Source: Mucilaginibacter_A sp050954285
GTDB lineage: Bacteria; Bacteroidota; Bacteroidia; Sphingobacteriales; Sphingobacteriaceae
Direction of reading: 5' to 3'
Assembly: GCA_050954285.1 (NCBI GenBank)
Contig: JBPBPL010000019.1
Coordinates: 1-64,000 of the forward strand
DNA length: 64,000 nt
Of the stretch, positions 49,552 through 58,581 are shown piece after piece (the first letter of the stretch is position 1; each line of letters begins with the position of its first letter). Made by a program: the position numbers and the translations under genes. Below the pieces are notes generated by a model that had not been told where the DNA came from, ran no database searches, and saw nothing but the letters and a program-made list of their open reading frames with translations.

Positions 49552-49666
49552 AGGTTTGAATTTGGTGAGATGTAGTAATAATAGCAAACAGAAAATCACC
49601 TGCATTGTATTTATTAAGTGGCTGATTTAGCAGATTAATATTACTTTTCAGAAATTTTTCTAAAAC

Positions 49667-50401
49667 ATGAGCAAACCTTCTGATCTAAAAAAAATCCTTT
49701 GTATTGATATTGGCGGCTCCCATATCAAAGCTACCGTTTTGGACACGGATGGAAAATCACTTAAAGAATACGAAAAAATACCAACCCCGGTTCCGGCATC
49801 TCCCCAAAATGTTATCGATGCAATCAAAACGCTGGTGAAAGATTTCCCGGATTACGATCATATTTCTTCCGGCTTTCCGGGATATGTTAAGGATGGTACT
49901 GTTTTTACCGCACCAAATTTGGGAACGGAACTTTGGGAAAAAACTGATCTGCAAAAATTACTGAAAGATACTTTGGGCAAAGATGCCATTGTGGTAAACG
50001 ATGCCGATATGCAGGGCATGGGCGTAATTAGCGGCCAAGGTTTTGAAATGGTAATTACGCTGGGAACCGGTTTCGGAACAGCTCTTTTTAAGGATGGATT
50101 TTTATTGCCGCACTTAGAAATTGCGCATTTACCGATCAAAAAGGACAAAACTTATGATCAGTATCTGGGTGATAAAGCATATCATGAAGTTGGCGATGAC
50201 CGCTGGAACAAACGTGTAAAAAAAGTCTTGGATATTTTAAAAACAGTTTTTAACTACGATTTTTTATACATTGGAGGAGGAAACTCCAGTGAAATTGATT
50301 TTAAACTGGATGATAATATCAAAATAGTATCCAACCGCGATGGTATTAAAGGTGGACCAAGACTGTGGATGCAGGACAAAAATGCGCTCAGCAAAAAATA
50401 A
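49667..50401 (+). CDS. ROK-family sugar kinase (glucokinase/polyphosphate glucokinase-like)
   Basis: A 244-residue ROK-type kinase. ATP loop LCIDIGGSHIKATVLDTDG at the N-terminus, FPGYVKDGTVFTAPNLGTELW, IVVNDADMQGMGVI and EMVITLGTGFGTALFKDG carry the sugar-binding and catalytic Asp positions. The short length and missing Cys-rich zinc motif recall polyphosphate/ATP glucokinases. It precedes the pentose phosphate genes by 31 bases, so supplying glucose 6-phosphate to Zwf is a reasonable inference. Confidence 0.85.
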   Translation: MSKPSDLKKILCIDIGGSHIKATVLDTDGKSLKEYEKIPTPVPASPQNVIDAIKTLVKDFPDYDHISSGFPGYVKDGTVFTAPNLGTELWEKTDLQKLLKDTLGKDAIVVNDADMQGMGVISGQGFEMVITLGTGFGTALFKDGFLLPHLEIAHLPIKKDKTYDQYLGDKAYHEVGDDRWNKRVKKVLDILKTVFNYDFLYIGGGNSSEIDFKLDDNIKIVSNRDGIKGGPRLWMQDKNALSKK

Positions 50402-50432
50402 AACTGATCTTAAACTTTTTTAAACTGAAATA

Positions 50433-52445
50433 ATGAATGTAAATGTAGGAACAACAAACCTTGAGCAGTTAGCCATAGATACGGTAAGAATCTTAGCTGT
50501 TGATGCTGTTCAAAAAGCAAATTCCGGCCACCCTGGTATGCCAATGGGTGCTGCACCGATGGCTCACGTTTTATGGTCTGAAGAAATGTATTACAGCCCA
50601 ACCAATCCGGAATGGCCAAATCGTGATCGTTTTATTCTTTCTGCTGGTCATGGCTGTATGTTGCAATATTGTTATTTGCACCTTACCGGTTATGATCTCT
50701 CTATGGATGACCTGAAAAACTTCCGTCAGTTAAACAGTAGAACAGCAGGCCACCCGGAATACGGTTTAACGCCCGGAATTGATGTAACTACTGGTCCGTT
50801 GGGTCAGGGTTTTGCTAATGGTGTTGGTTTCGCTATCGGACAGAAACATTTGGCTGGTCGTTATAATCAACCGGGTCATCATATTTTTGATTATAAAATT
50901 TTCGCGATCTGTAGTGATGGCGATATGATGGAAGGAGTAACTTCTGAAGCTGCTTCTCTGGCTTCCCAATTAGAATTGGGCAATCTGATTTATTTATATG
51001 ATGACAACCATATTTCTATTGAAGGCGATACCGATATTGCTTTTACAGAAGATGTAGCTGCCCGTTTTAAAGCTTACGGTTGGCATGTTCAGGTAGTGGA
51101 AGATGGCAATGATGTTGCTGCCTTACGCGCTGCGGTGCACAATGCCAAAATTGAGATCCGCAAACCATCTTTAATAAAAGTACGTACGCATTTAGCTTAT
51201 GGTAGTCCGAATAAAGTGGATACGCCGGGAGCACATGGTTCTCCGCTGGGCGAAAAAGAAGTGAAGCTGGTAAAAGAAGGAATGGGTTTTGATCCGGAAA
51301 AATTCTTTTATGTGCCACAGGAAGTATCTGATTTTTACCTGGAATGCGGAAAAAAAGGTGAAGAAAAAGAACAAAAATGGAACGAAAAGTATGAAGCTTA
51401 CAAAAAAGAATTTCCGGAGTTAGCTGCCGAATATGAGTTATTAAGCAGCGGCAAATTACCAGAAGGCTGGCAAAGTACCATTCCTGTTTTCAAAGCAGAA
51501 GAAGGTAAAATTGCTACCCGTAAAGCATCCGGAAAAGTGTTGAATGCCATTGCCCCGGTTTTGCCAGGTTTAATGGGTGGAGCTGCGGATTTGGCTCCAT
51601 CTACAGAAACTAATCTTGATAAATACGAATCTTTTACTGCTGAAGATAGAACCGGAAGAAATTTCCACTTCGGTATCCGCGAACATGCAATGGGTTCTGC
51701 CCTAAACGGCATGGCCCTAACTAAAGGAATTATTCCTTATGGCGCTACTTTCCTGATTTTTTCTGAATATATGCGTCCGCCGATCCGGATGGCAGCCATA
51801 ATGAAAATCAGACCAATTTTTATCTATACTCACGACAGTATTGGTTTGGGTGAAGATGGAACTACGCACCAGCCGGTTGAGCAACTGATTTCTTTGCGCT
51901 CCATTCCAAATATAACTTTAATTCGCCCTGCAGATGCTAACGAAACCGCACAGGCATGGCGTGTTGCAATCGAGCATGTTGGTGGTCCGGTAATTATTGT
52001 ATTAACCCGTCAGGGCTTGCAAACTATTGATCAGGAGAAATATGGTAAAGCAACCGAACTTGAAAAAGGTGCTTACATTTTATCTGATGTTGAAAATCCT
52101 CAATTATTGCTGATTGCAACCGGTTCTGAAGTAGAACTGATTATGAAAGCCCAGGCAAAATTGAAGGAAGAAGGCATTGCCGCACGTGTAATCAGTATGC
52201 CATCTTGGGAATTGTTTGAAAAACAGGATGCAGAATATAAGGAAAAAGTTTTCCCGAAAAACTTGAAAAAACGTGTGGCTGTAGAAATGGCTTCCACTTT
52301 GGGCTGGCATAAATATGTTACGGATGAAGGCGAAGTGATTGGAATGCACACTTTCGGCGAATCTGCCCCGGCAGAAGAACTATACAAAGTTTTCGGCTTT
52401 ACGGTAGAAAACGTGGTTGAAAAAGCAAAAGCATTGCTCGCATAA
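50433..52445 (+). CDS. tkt: Transketolase
   Basis: A 670-residue thiamine diphosphate enzyme moving two-carbon units between sugar phosphates. RILAVDAVQKANSGHPGMPM, TTGPLGQGFANGVGFAIGQK, the ThDP motif CSDGDMMEGVTSEAASLASQ with the trailing YDDNHISIEGDTD, the pyrimidine-domain Glu in FHFGIREHAMGSALNGMAL, and GLGEDGTTHQPVEQL are all present. Full length. First enzyme of a run containing the whole pentose phosphate pathway; an inverted motif pair follows it. Confidence 0.97.
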   Translation: MNVNVGTTNLEQLAIDTVRILAVDAVQKANSGHPGMPMGAAPMAHVLWSEEMYYSPTNPEWPNRDRFILSAGHGCMLQYCYLHLTGYDLSMDDLKNFRQLNSRTAGHPEYGLTPGIDVTTGPLGQGFANGVGFAIGQKHLAGRYNQPGHHIFDYKIFAICSDGDMMEGVTSEAASLASQLELGNLIYLYDDNHISIEGDTDIAFTEDVAARFKAYGWHVQVVEDGNDVAALRAAVHNAKIEIRKPSLIKVRTHLAYGSPNKVDTPGAHGSPLGEKEVKLVKEGMGFDPEKFFYVPQEVSDFYLECGKKGEEKEQKWNEKYEAYKKEFPELAAEYELLSSGKLPEGWQSTIPVFKAEEGKIATRKASGKVLNAIAPVLPGLMGGAADLAPSTETNLDKYESFTAEDRTGRNFHFGIREHAMGSALNGMALTKGIIPYGATFLIFSEYMRPPIRMAAIMKIRPIFIYTHDSIGLGEDGTTHQPVEQLISLRSIPNITLIRPADANETAQAWRVAIEHVGGPVIIVLTRQGLQTIDQEKYGKATELEKGAYILSDVENPQLLLIATGSEVELIMKAQAKLKEEGIAARVISMPSWELFEKQDAEYKEKVFPKNLKKRVAVEMASTLGWHKYVTDEGEVIGMHTFGESAPAEELYKVFGFTVENVVEKAKALLA

Positions 52446-52455
52446 ATTTACCCGC

Positions 52456-52492
52456 TAAAAGAAGTATCCCGTTTTTATGGATACTTCTTTTA
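52456..52492. repeat. Hairpin of two GA/T motif copies between tkt and rpiB
   Basis: Exact TAAAAGAAGTAT (52456-52467) and its mirror (52481-52492); the arms extend to 14 bases (TAAAAGAAGTATCC / GGATACTTCTTTTA) around a nine-base loop. No T-run beyond TTTTA. It sits inside an apparent operon and the right arm keeps the flank TTTTAGGTTGA. Confidence 0.9.
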
Positions 52493-52512
52493 TCAACCTA
52501 AAATTAATAAAG

Positions 52513-52956
52513 ATGAAAATTGGAATTGCGGCGGATCATGGTGGCTTTGAGCTGAAAGAAATGCTTCGCGATTATCTGAAAGGTTTAGGCCATGAAGTAG
52601 TTGATTTTGGTGCAACATCATTAGTTCAATTAGATGATTTTCCTGATTATGTAATTCCGATGGCAAGAGCTGTAGCAAACCAGGAAGTAGAACGCGGAAT
52701 TGCCGTTTGCGGTAGTGGCGTTGGTGCCTGCATTGCTGCCAATAAAGTTAGTGGTGTTCGCGCTGCTTTAATTACAGATCATTTTTCTGCTCATCAAGGT
52801 GTAGAAGATGATGATATGAATGTAATGACCATTGGCGGACGTGTGGTTGGTTTTAATGTTGCACAGGAACTGGTTACCTCATTTTTAAAAGCCGAGTTTA
52901 TTGGTGCAGAACGGCATTTGCGTCGTCTGGAAAAAGTACATCAAATAGAAAAATAA
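52513..52956 (+). CDS. rpiB: Ribose 5-phosphate isomerase B
   Basis: A 147-residue RpiB interconverting ribose 5-phosphate and ribulose 5-phosphate. MKIGIAADHGGFELKEML at the start, DFPDYVIPMA, the active-site IAVCGSGVGACIAANKVSG and DDDMNVMTIGGRVVG. I start at MKIGIAADHGG (52513): the longer frame from 52477 begins with codons that are the right arm of the motif hairpin. Confidence 0.95.
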   Translation: MKIGIAADHGGFELKEMLRDYLKGLGHEVVDFGATSLVQLDDFPDYVIPMARAVANQEVERGIAVCGSGVGACIAANKVSGVRAALITDHFSAHQGVEDDDMNVMTIGGRVVGFNVAQELVTSFLKAEFIGAERHLRRLEKVHQIEK

Positions 52957-52960
52957 CCCT

Positions 52961-52972
52961 TAAAAGAAGTAT
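52961..52972 (+). repeat. Dispersed 12-mer abutting the tal start
   Basis: Exact TAAAAGAAGTAT ending one base before the tal ATG (52974), in a 17-base gap after rpiB. Confidence 0.85.
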
Positions 52973-52973
52973 C

Positions 52974-54074
52974 ATGTCAAACAGACTTAAAAAAATACAC
53001 GAACTTGGCCAGAGCATCTGGCTAGATTTTATAGACCGCAGAATCATGGATTCTGGCGATATGCAAAAATTAATTACAGATGATGGTGTGCGTGGCGTAA
53101 CATCCAACCCAGCCATTTTTGAGAAAGCTTTTAGCAGCAGTTCTGATTATGATGCAGATATAGCTAAATTGGCTAAAGAAGGCAAAAGCAATGATGATAT
53201 TTTTTATGCCGTTGCGGTAGAAGATATCAAACGTGCTGCAGATATGTTTATGCAGGTTTACGAAGATGAAGTAAAAGGTGCGGATGGTTACGTAAGTCTG
53301 GAAGTATCACCGCGTTTTGCAACTGATACCGAAGCAACCACCAAACAAGCTTTGGATCTTTGGAAAGCCGTACATAAAGATAATGTGATGATTAAAATTC
53401 CGGGAACGAAAGAAGGTTTGCCAGCGATCCAGAAATGTATTGCAGAAGGATTGAACATTAATGTAACCTTGCTTTTTGGTTTGGAAAGATATGAAGCCGT
53501 TACCGAAGCCTACATTGCAGGTTTGGAAGAACGGGCAAATGCAGGCAAACCAATTGAGTATGTTTCCTCTGTTGCCAGTTTCTTTTTAAGTCGGATTGAT
53601 GTTTTGGTTGATCCTATGTTGCAGGAAAAAGGTTTGGCTAACCTAAAAGGCGAAGTTGCAATTGCATCAGCCAAAAAGGCTTACGAAATATATAAACGTG
53701 TTTTCAGCACAGATCGTTGGAAAAAACTGGAAGAAAAGGGCGCCAAACCACAACGTTTGCTTTGGGCAAGTACCGGAAGCAAAGATCCTGCTTTTTCTGA
53801 TGTAAAGTATGTTGAAGCTTTAATTGGTAAGGATACAGTTGATACCATTCCGATGGATACACTGGTTGCTTTCCGTGATCATGGTAATGCTGCAAATACT
53901 TTGGAAGAAGGATTGGAAGCTGCAACTGCAACTTTAGAGCAGATAAAAACAGCAGGCATTGATCTGACAAAAATTACTCAGCAACTGGAAGATGAGGGAA
54001 TTGAGAAATTCAATCAGCCATATGATAAATTGCTGGCTGCCATCGAAAAACAAAAACAATCAGCATTAGCCTAA
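52974..54074 (+). CDS. tal: Transaldolase
   Basis: A 366-residue transaldolase moving dihydroxyacetone units. LGQSIWLDFIDRRIMDSGDM and GVRGVTSNPAIFEKAFSSSS match the longer (about 360-residue) Tal subfamily; the Schiff-base Lys is in NVMIKIPGTKEGLPAI (about 135), followed by NINVTLLFGLERYEAV, VASFFLSRIDVLVDPML and RLLWASTGSKDPAFSDVKYV. Within the pentose phosphate run. Near motif copy at 53944 (read IKTAG). Confidence 0.95.
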   Translation: MSNRLKKIHELGQSIWLDFIDRRIMDSGDMQKLITDDGVRGVTSNPAIFEKAFSSSSDYDADIAKLAKEGKSNDDIFYAVAVEDIKRAADMFMQVYEDEVKGADGYVSLEVSPRFATDTEATTKQALDLWKAVHKDNVMIKIPGTKEGLPAIQKCIAEGLNINVTLLFGLERYEAVTEAYIAGLEERANAGKPIEYVSSVASFFLSRIDVLVDPMLQEKGLANLKGEVAIASAKKAYEIYKRVFSTDRWKKLEEKGAKPQRLLWASTGSKDPAFSDVKYVEALIGKDTVDTIPMDTLVAFRDHGNAANTLEEGLEAATATLEQIKTAGIDLTKITQQLEDEGIEKFNQPYDKLLAAIEKQKQSALA

Positions 54075-54079
54075 TTGAT

Positions 54080-54697
54080 ATGGAAGCCGGCTACCCAAAA
54101 ATTCTGTTTCTGGATGTTGGCGGCGTTTTACTGACAAATGGTTGGGGACATGAATCGCGCCAGCTGGCCGCAAAAATATTTGAAATAGATTATGCAGAAA
54201 TGGAAGCTCTGCATAATCTTATTTTTAACATTTACGAAATCGGAAAAATTACGCTTGATGAGTACCTTGATACAGTAGTTTTCAATCATCCCCGAAACTT
54301 TACCCGTGAGGATTTTAAAGCTTTTGTTTTTTCTGAATCAAAAGAACTTCCGGATTTGTTGCAATGGCTGATCGAATGGAAAAAAGATTGTGGTTTCCGG
54401 ATCATGTCCATCAACAATGAAGGAAAAGAACTGAATGACTACCGCATCAAAAAATTTGGATTACACCGGTGTTTTGATGCTTTTGTTTCTTCCTGCGATG
54501 TGGGAATGCGGAAACCTGATCCTTCTATATTTAAGCTTGCCATGGGAATTGCCCAAGCCAGTCCGGAACAATGCTACTACTTTGATGATCGCCAGATGCT
54601 GGTAAAAGTGGCCAGAAACACAGGTATAAACGTGTATCAGCATAAAGGTTTTGAAACAACTAAACAGTTATTAGAAAATATTAAATCACAATTTTAA
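54080..54697 (+). CDS. HAD-superfamily hydrolase (YihX-like)
   Basis: A 205-residue HAD phosphatase-type protein. Motif I is ILFLDVGGVLLTNGW (nucleophile Asp near 11; the second Asp is Gly, as in some YihX/epoxide-hydrolase-like members), motif II IMSINNEG, motif III Lys in VGMRKPDPSIFKLAMG, motif IV YYFDDRQMLVKVA. YihX acts on glucose 1-phosphate. Its place between tal and gnd hints at a sugar-phosphate substrate; that is inference. Confidence 0.85.
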   Translation: MEAGYPKILFLDVGGVLLTNGWGHESRQLAAKIFEIDYAEMEALHNLIFNIYEIGKITLDEYLDTVVFNHPRNFTREDFKAFVFSESKELPDLLQWLIEWKKDCGFRIMSINNEGKELNDYRIKKFGLHRCFDAFVSSCDVGMRKPDPSIFKLAMGIAQASPEQCYYFDDRQMLVKVARNTGINVYQHKGFETTKQLLENIKSQF

Positions 54698-54707
54698 ATT
54701 AAAAAAA

Positions 54708-56144
54708 ATGCCGGACGATAAATATACATTTGGAATGATCGGACTTGGAACCATGGGCAGAAACCTGCTGCTAAACATGGTGGATCATAATTTTTCTGGT
54801 GCAGGATATGATAAAGATGCAGACAAAATTGGTTTGCTAGAAAAAGAAGGTGAAGGAAAACCAGTTAAAGGTTTCCCGGATTTAAAAGATTTTATCAGCA
54901 GTTTACAAAAACCACGTGCAGTAATGATGCTGGTTCCAGCAGGAAAAATTGTGGACAGTGTGATTGAAGACCTGCTTCCGCTGATGGAAGAAGGCGATAT
55001 CATTATCGATGGCGGTAATTCTCATTTTACGGATACCAACCGCCGGGTAGAATATCTAAACCCTAAAAAACTGCACTTCTTCGGTATGGGTATTTCCGGT
55101 GGAGAAGAAGGAGCGCGCAATGGCCCAAGTATGATGCCGGGTGGGGATAAAGAAGCTTACCAGCATGTAAAAGAAATTTTTGATGCCATTGCCGCACATG
55201 TAGATGGGCAGCCTTGCGTAACTTACATTGGGCCAGGTGCTTCCGGTCACTTTGTGAAAATGGTGCATAATGGTATTGAATATGGTTTGATGCAGCTAAT
55301 TGCAGAAACTTATGGCATTATGCAAAAAGGTTTAAAAATGGATGACGAATCCATTCAAAAAACTTTTGCAAAATGGAACGAGGGCCGATTAAAATCATAC
55401 CTGCTGGAAATTACAAAAGATATTTTCGCTTTTAAAGAAGACGGAAAAGATATGCTACTGGTAAATGATATTAAAGATGAAGCCCGTGCTAAAGGAACCG
55501 GAAAATGGACTTCGCAAGTGGCCATGGATCTGGAATTACCAGTACCAACTATTGATACTGCTGTTTCCATGCGCGATTTATCAAAATATAAGTCTCTGCG
55601 TGTTCAATTATCGGAGATATATGATGAACAGCTTCCTTTAATGTCGGATAATACAGAAGAGTTTTTAAATTCCTTGGAGCAGGCTTTTTATTTCAACACC
55701 ATTATTACTTATACGCAAGGTATGCACTTGCTGTATAAAGCATCCAAAGATTACCAGTATGACCTGAATCTGGCTGCGATTGCAAGCATTTGGCGCGGCG
55801 GTTGTATCATCCGTTCAGAGTTTTTAAATGTAATCACGAATGCTTATGATCAAAATAAAAGCATGGAACTTCTTTTATTGGATGAAACTGTGCAAGGTTT
55901 GATTAAAGAGACAGAAAGTGCCATTCGTAAAGTGGTTGCAGCAGCTATCCAATCTGGTGTTGCTATTCCGGCTTATGGTTCATGCTTAAATTATTTTGAA
56001 ACGTTCCGTACTAAAAATATGCCATCAAATTTAATCCAAGCACAACGTGATTATTTTGGTGCACACACTTACGAACTGATTGGCAAAGAAGGTGTTTTCC
56101 ATACTGAATGGCAGGCAATTCCTTCCCACAAAACCAACAATTGA
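54708..56144 (+). CDS. gnd: 6-phosphogluconate dehydrogenase, decarboxylating
   Basis: A 478-residue enzyme oxidising 6-phosphogluconate to ribulose 5-phosphate and CO2. FGMIGLGTMGRNLLLNMVDH binds the coenzyme, FFGMGISGGEEGARNGPSMM with PGG and GASGHFVKMVHNGIEYGLMQ carry the catalytic residues, KGTGKWTSQVAMDL and IWRGGCIIRS are further signatures. The coenzyme position after strand 2 is Asp (AGYDKDADKI) rather than the Asn-Arg typical of NADP enzymes, so NAD use is possible. Ten bases after the HAD gene. Confidence 0.96.
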   Translation: MPDDKYTFGMIGLGTMGRNLLLNMVDHNFSGAGYDKDADKIGLLEKEGEGKPVKGFPDLKDFISSLQKPRAVMMLVPAGKIVDSVIEDLLPLMEEGDIIIDGGNSHFTDTNRRVEYLNPKKLHFFGMGISGGEEGARNGPSMMPGGDKEAYQHVKEIFDAIAAHVDGQPCVTYIGPGASGHFVKMVHNGIEYGLMQLIAETYGIMQKGLKMDDESIQKTFAKWNEGRLKSYLLEITKDIFAFKEDGKDMLLVNDIKDEARAKGTGKWTSQVAMDLELPVPTIDTAVSMRDLSKYKSLRVQLSEIYDEQLPLMSDNTEEFLNSLEQAFYFNTIITYTQGMHLLYKASKDYQYDLNLAAIASIWRGGCIIRSEFLNVITNAYDQNKSMELLLLDETVQGLIKETESAIRKVVAAAIQSGVAIPAYGSCLNYFETFRTKNMPSNLIQAQRDYFGAHTYELIGKEGVFHTEWQAIPSHKTNN

Positions 56145-56147
56145 TCC

Positions 56148-56159
56148 ATACTTCTTTTA
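56148..56159 (-). repeat. Dispersed 12-mer between gnd and zwf
   Basis: Exact TAAAAGAAGTAT on the minus strand, three bases after the gnd stop. Confidence 0.85.
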
Positions 56160-56189
56160 TCCACCCTTTTTTATCACTCATAAAATTAT

Positions 56190-57698
56190 ATGAAATCAAC
56201 TAAAAATCAGCCTACAGTATTTGTGATTTTTGGTGGTACCGGCGATTTAAATTGGCGGAAAATCACGCCTGCTTTGTACAATTTATTTTTGGATGATTGG
56301 CTGCCCAACCAGTTTTCCATCATTGGTACTGGCAGAACCAAATTATCTAATGATGATTTTAAAGCAAAATTATTGGATGGTATCAACCAATTTTCTCGCA
56401 GCGGAAAAGCTGATCCTAAAAAATGGGATACATTTTCTGAAAATATAGTTTACCAGCCAGCAGATTTGAATGATTCAGGAACTTATGTAGAATTTGGTAA
56501 CCTGATTAAAAAGTACGAAGCGGATTGGAAACTTGAAGCCAATGTAATTTATTACTTGGCTGTTGCGCCACAGTTTTTCCCGATTATTGCTGAAAATATT
56601 TCTAAAAGCGGTTTGGCTACCAATCCGGAGAAAACCCGAATCGTAATTGAAAAACCTTTTGGCCACGATCTGGAATCTGCAAAATCGCTGAATCAGTTGC
56701 TGCAAGGAATTTTTCAGGAAAAGCAGATTTATCGCATCGACCATTATCTGGGTAAAGAAACTGTACAGAATATCCTCACATTCCGTTTTGCTAATTCATT
56801 GTTAGAACCGCTTTGGAACCGGAATTATATTGAGCACGTACAGATTTCTGTAACGGAACAGCTGGGCGTTGCTGATCGTGGAGATTACTACGAAGGAGCC
56901 GGAGCAATGCGCGATATGATCCAAAATCATATTTTGCAGTTGCTTTGTTTGGTTGCGATGGAAATTCCCGTAAACTTTGATGCTGATGAAATCCGCAATA
57001 AAAAAGTGGATGTTTTGAACGCCATGCGTCGTTTTACGCCTGAAAATATCAAAAATTCGGCTGTACGTGGCCAGTATGGTAAAGGCTGGATCAAGGGAAA
57101 AGAAGTACCGGGTTATCGCAACGAAAAAAATGTCAACCCAGAATCTAATACGGAAACTTTTGCTGCAGTTAAGTTTTTTGTAGATAACTGGCGCTGGCAA
57201 GGTGTTCCGTTTTATGTGCGTACCGGCAAACGCTTGCATCAGTCAGCTTCGGTTATCAGTATTCAGTTTAAAGATGTTCCGCATCCGGTTTTTCCGGCAG
57301 AAGCAACAGAGAGCTGGCAGCAGAATAGGTTGATTATCAGCATACAACCGGAAATGAGCATTCGCTTACAAGTACAAGCAAAACGCCCTGGTGTGGATAT
57401 GGTTATCAATACGGTTGATATGGTTTTTGATTACAAAGGAACTTACACCAACGAAACACCTGAAGCTTACGAAACATTGCTGTTGGATACGATGCAAGGC
57501 GACCAAACTTTATTTATGCGTGCCGATCAGGTAGAAGCTGCCTGGGCATTAATTATGCCAATTCTGAATGTTTGGGAAACCAAAAAAAGCTCAAAATTTC
57601 CGAATTACTCTTCTGATTCATGGGGACCAGAAGTAGCAGAAGCTTTGATTGCCCGTGATGGCTTCCATTGGTTTACCTTGCCAGTTAAAGAAGATTAG
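56190..57698 (+). CDS. zwf: Glucose-6-phosphate 1-dehydrogenase
   Basis: A 502-residue enzyme committing glucose 6-phosphate to the oxidative pentose phosphate pathway. Coenzyme motif FVIFGGTGDLNWRKITPALY (usual GDLxKRK reads GDLNWRK), VIEKPFGHDLESAKSLN, the signature IYRIDHYLGKETVQNILTFR with catalytic His, and NYIEHVQISVTEQLGVADRG. Full length. It is followed two bases later by pgl, whose substrate it makes. Confidence 0.96.
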   Translation: MKSTKNQPTVFVIFGGTGDLNWRKITPALYNLFLDDWLPNQFSIIGTGRTKLSNDDFKAKLLDGINQFSRSGKADPKKWDTFSENIVYQPADLNDSGTYVEFGNLIKKYEADWKLEANVIYYLAVAPQFFPIIAENISKSGLATNPEKTRIVIEKPFGHDLESAKSLNQLLQGIFQEKQIYRIDHYLGKETVQNILTFRFANSLLEPLWNRNYIEHVQISVTEQLGVADRGDYYEGAGAMRDMIQNHILQLLCLVAMEIPVNFDADEIRNKKVDVLNAMRRFTPENIKNSAVRGQYGKGWIKGKEVPGYRNEKNVNPESNTETFAAVKFFVDNWRWQGVPFYVRTGKRLHQSASVISIQFKDVPHPVFPAEATESWQQNRLIISIQPEMSIRLQVQAKRPGVDMVINTVDMVFDYKGTYTNETPEAYETLLLDTMQGDQTLFMRADQVEAAWALIMPILNVWETKKSSKFPNYSSDSWGPEVAEALIARDGFHWFTLPVKED

Positions 57699-57700
57699 CA

Positions 57701-58435
57701 ATGGATTTGAAACTCAACATATTTCCTTCCGAGCAGGAAGTGCTCACGGGAATTGCGAAATATTTTATTGAAACTGGCAATCAAGCTATTACAAAGCAAA
57801 GTTTTTTTAATGTTTCATTATCCGGAGGAACTTCGCCTAAAAAGTTGTATCAATTGCTAACTACCGCAGAATACCGGCAGCAACTGGACTGGACAAAAGT
57901 TTATTTTTTCTTTGGAGATGAACGCAATGTGCCTAAAAACTCTCCAGACAGTAATTTTTTGATGGCAAAAATAGCATTGTTTGATCCTTTGCAAATTGCA
58001 GAAAATCAGATATTTGCTGTTGATACTTCTTTGCCGCCGGAAGCTGCCGCTACGGATTATGCTAATCAAATCAACAATCATTTTGAGAATAAAAAAGTTT
58101 GTTTTGATTTGATTTTGCTTGGTTTGGGTGATAATTCTCACACTGCATCTTTATTTCCACATACAGATGTTCTTAATGAAAAAGATGCAACTATAAAAGC
58201 TATTTTTCTGGAGGATCAACAAGTATTTCGCATCACTAAAACTGCTTTAATGATTAACCAGGCACATCATATTGCATTTTTATTATATGGTGCTGGCAAA
58301 GCAGAAGCAGTAAAACATGTTTTGGAGGATCCAAGTAATGTTGAAGAATATCCGGCCCAGCTGATAAAACCTGAAAGTGGTGATGTGCAATGGTTTATGG
58401 ATGAAGCAGCAGCGGCATTACTTCAAAATAAATAA
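57701..58435 (+). CDS. pgl: 6-phosphogluconolactonase
   Basis: A 244-residue lactonase of the DevB/NagB-like type hydrolysing 6-phosphogluconolactone. FFNVSLSGGTSPKKLYQLL, VYFFFGDERNVPKNSPDSNF and LILLGLGDNSHTASLFPHTD are the phosphate and catalytic motifs (usual GDGH reads GDNSH). It ends the pentose phosphate run; an intrinsic terminator follows. Confidence 0.95.
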   Translation: MDLKLNIFPSEQEVLTGIAKYFIETGNQAITKQSFFNVSLSGGTSPKKLYQLLTTAEYRQQLDWTKVYFFFGDERNVPKNSPDSNFLMAKIALFDPLQIAENQIFAVDTSLPPEAAATDYANQINNHFENKKVCFDLILLGLGDNSHTASLFPHTDVLNEKDATIKAIFLEDQQVFRITKTALMINQAHHIAFLLYGAGKAEAVKHVLEDPSNVEEYPAQLIKPESGDVQWFMDEAAAALLQNK

Positions 58436-58439
58436 TTAA

Positions 58440-58451
58440 ATACTGTTTTTA
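58440..58451 (-). repeat. Dispersed 12-mer after pgl
   Basis: Exact TAAAAACAGTAT on the minus strand with flank TTTAGGTGC, between pgl and its terminator. Confidence 0.85.
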
Positions 58452-58482
58452 GCACCTAAATTTTAAGATTTCATTTCTTGGG

Positions 58483-58511
58483 AAAGTGATAGTTTAAGAA
58501 ACTATCACTTT
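58483..58511 (+). terminator. Intrinsic terminator ending the pentose phosphate run
   Basis: Perfect 13-base arms AAAGTGATAGTTT and AAACTATCACTTT, AAG loop, followed by T7. Confidence 0.92.
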
Positions 58512-58581
58512 TTTTTTGTTTTGATAAACAATCTTTGTGTTGGTGCGTCTGCTTCGGTATATAAGCTCAAGCTAAAAATTT

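Noticed and set aside
51264..51276. GGTAAAAGAAGGAATG in tkt as a motif copy
   Set aside because: The half after AAG does not match and VKEG is normal transketolase sequence.
52477..52512. rpiB start at 52477
   Set aside because: Codons derive from the motif hairpin; RpiB homologues start at MKIGIAADHGG.
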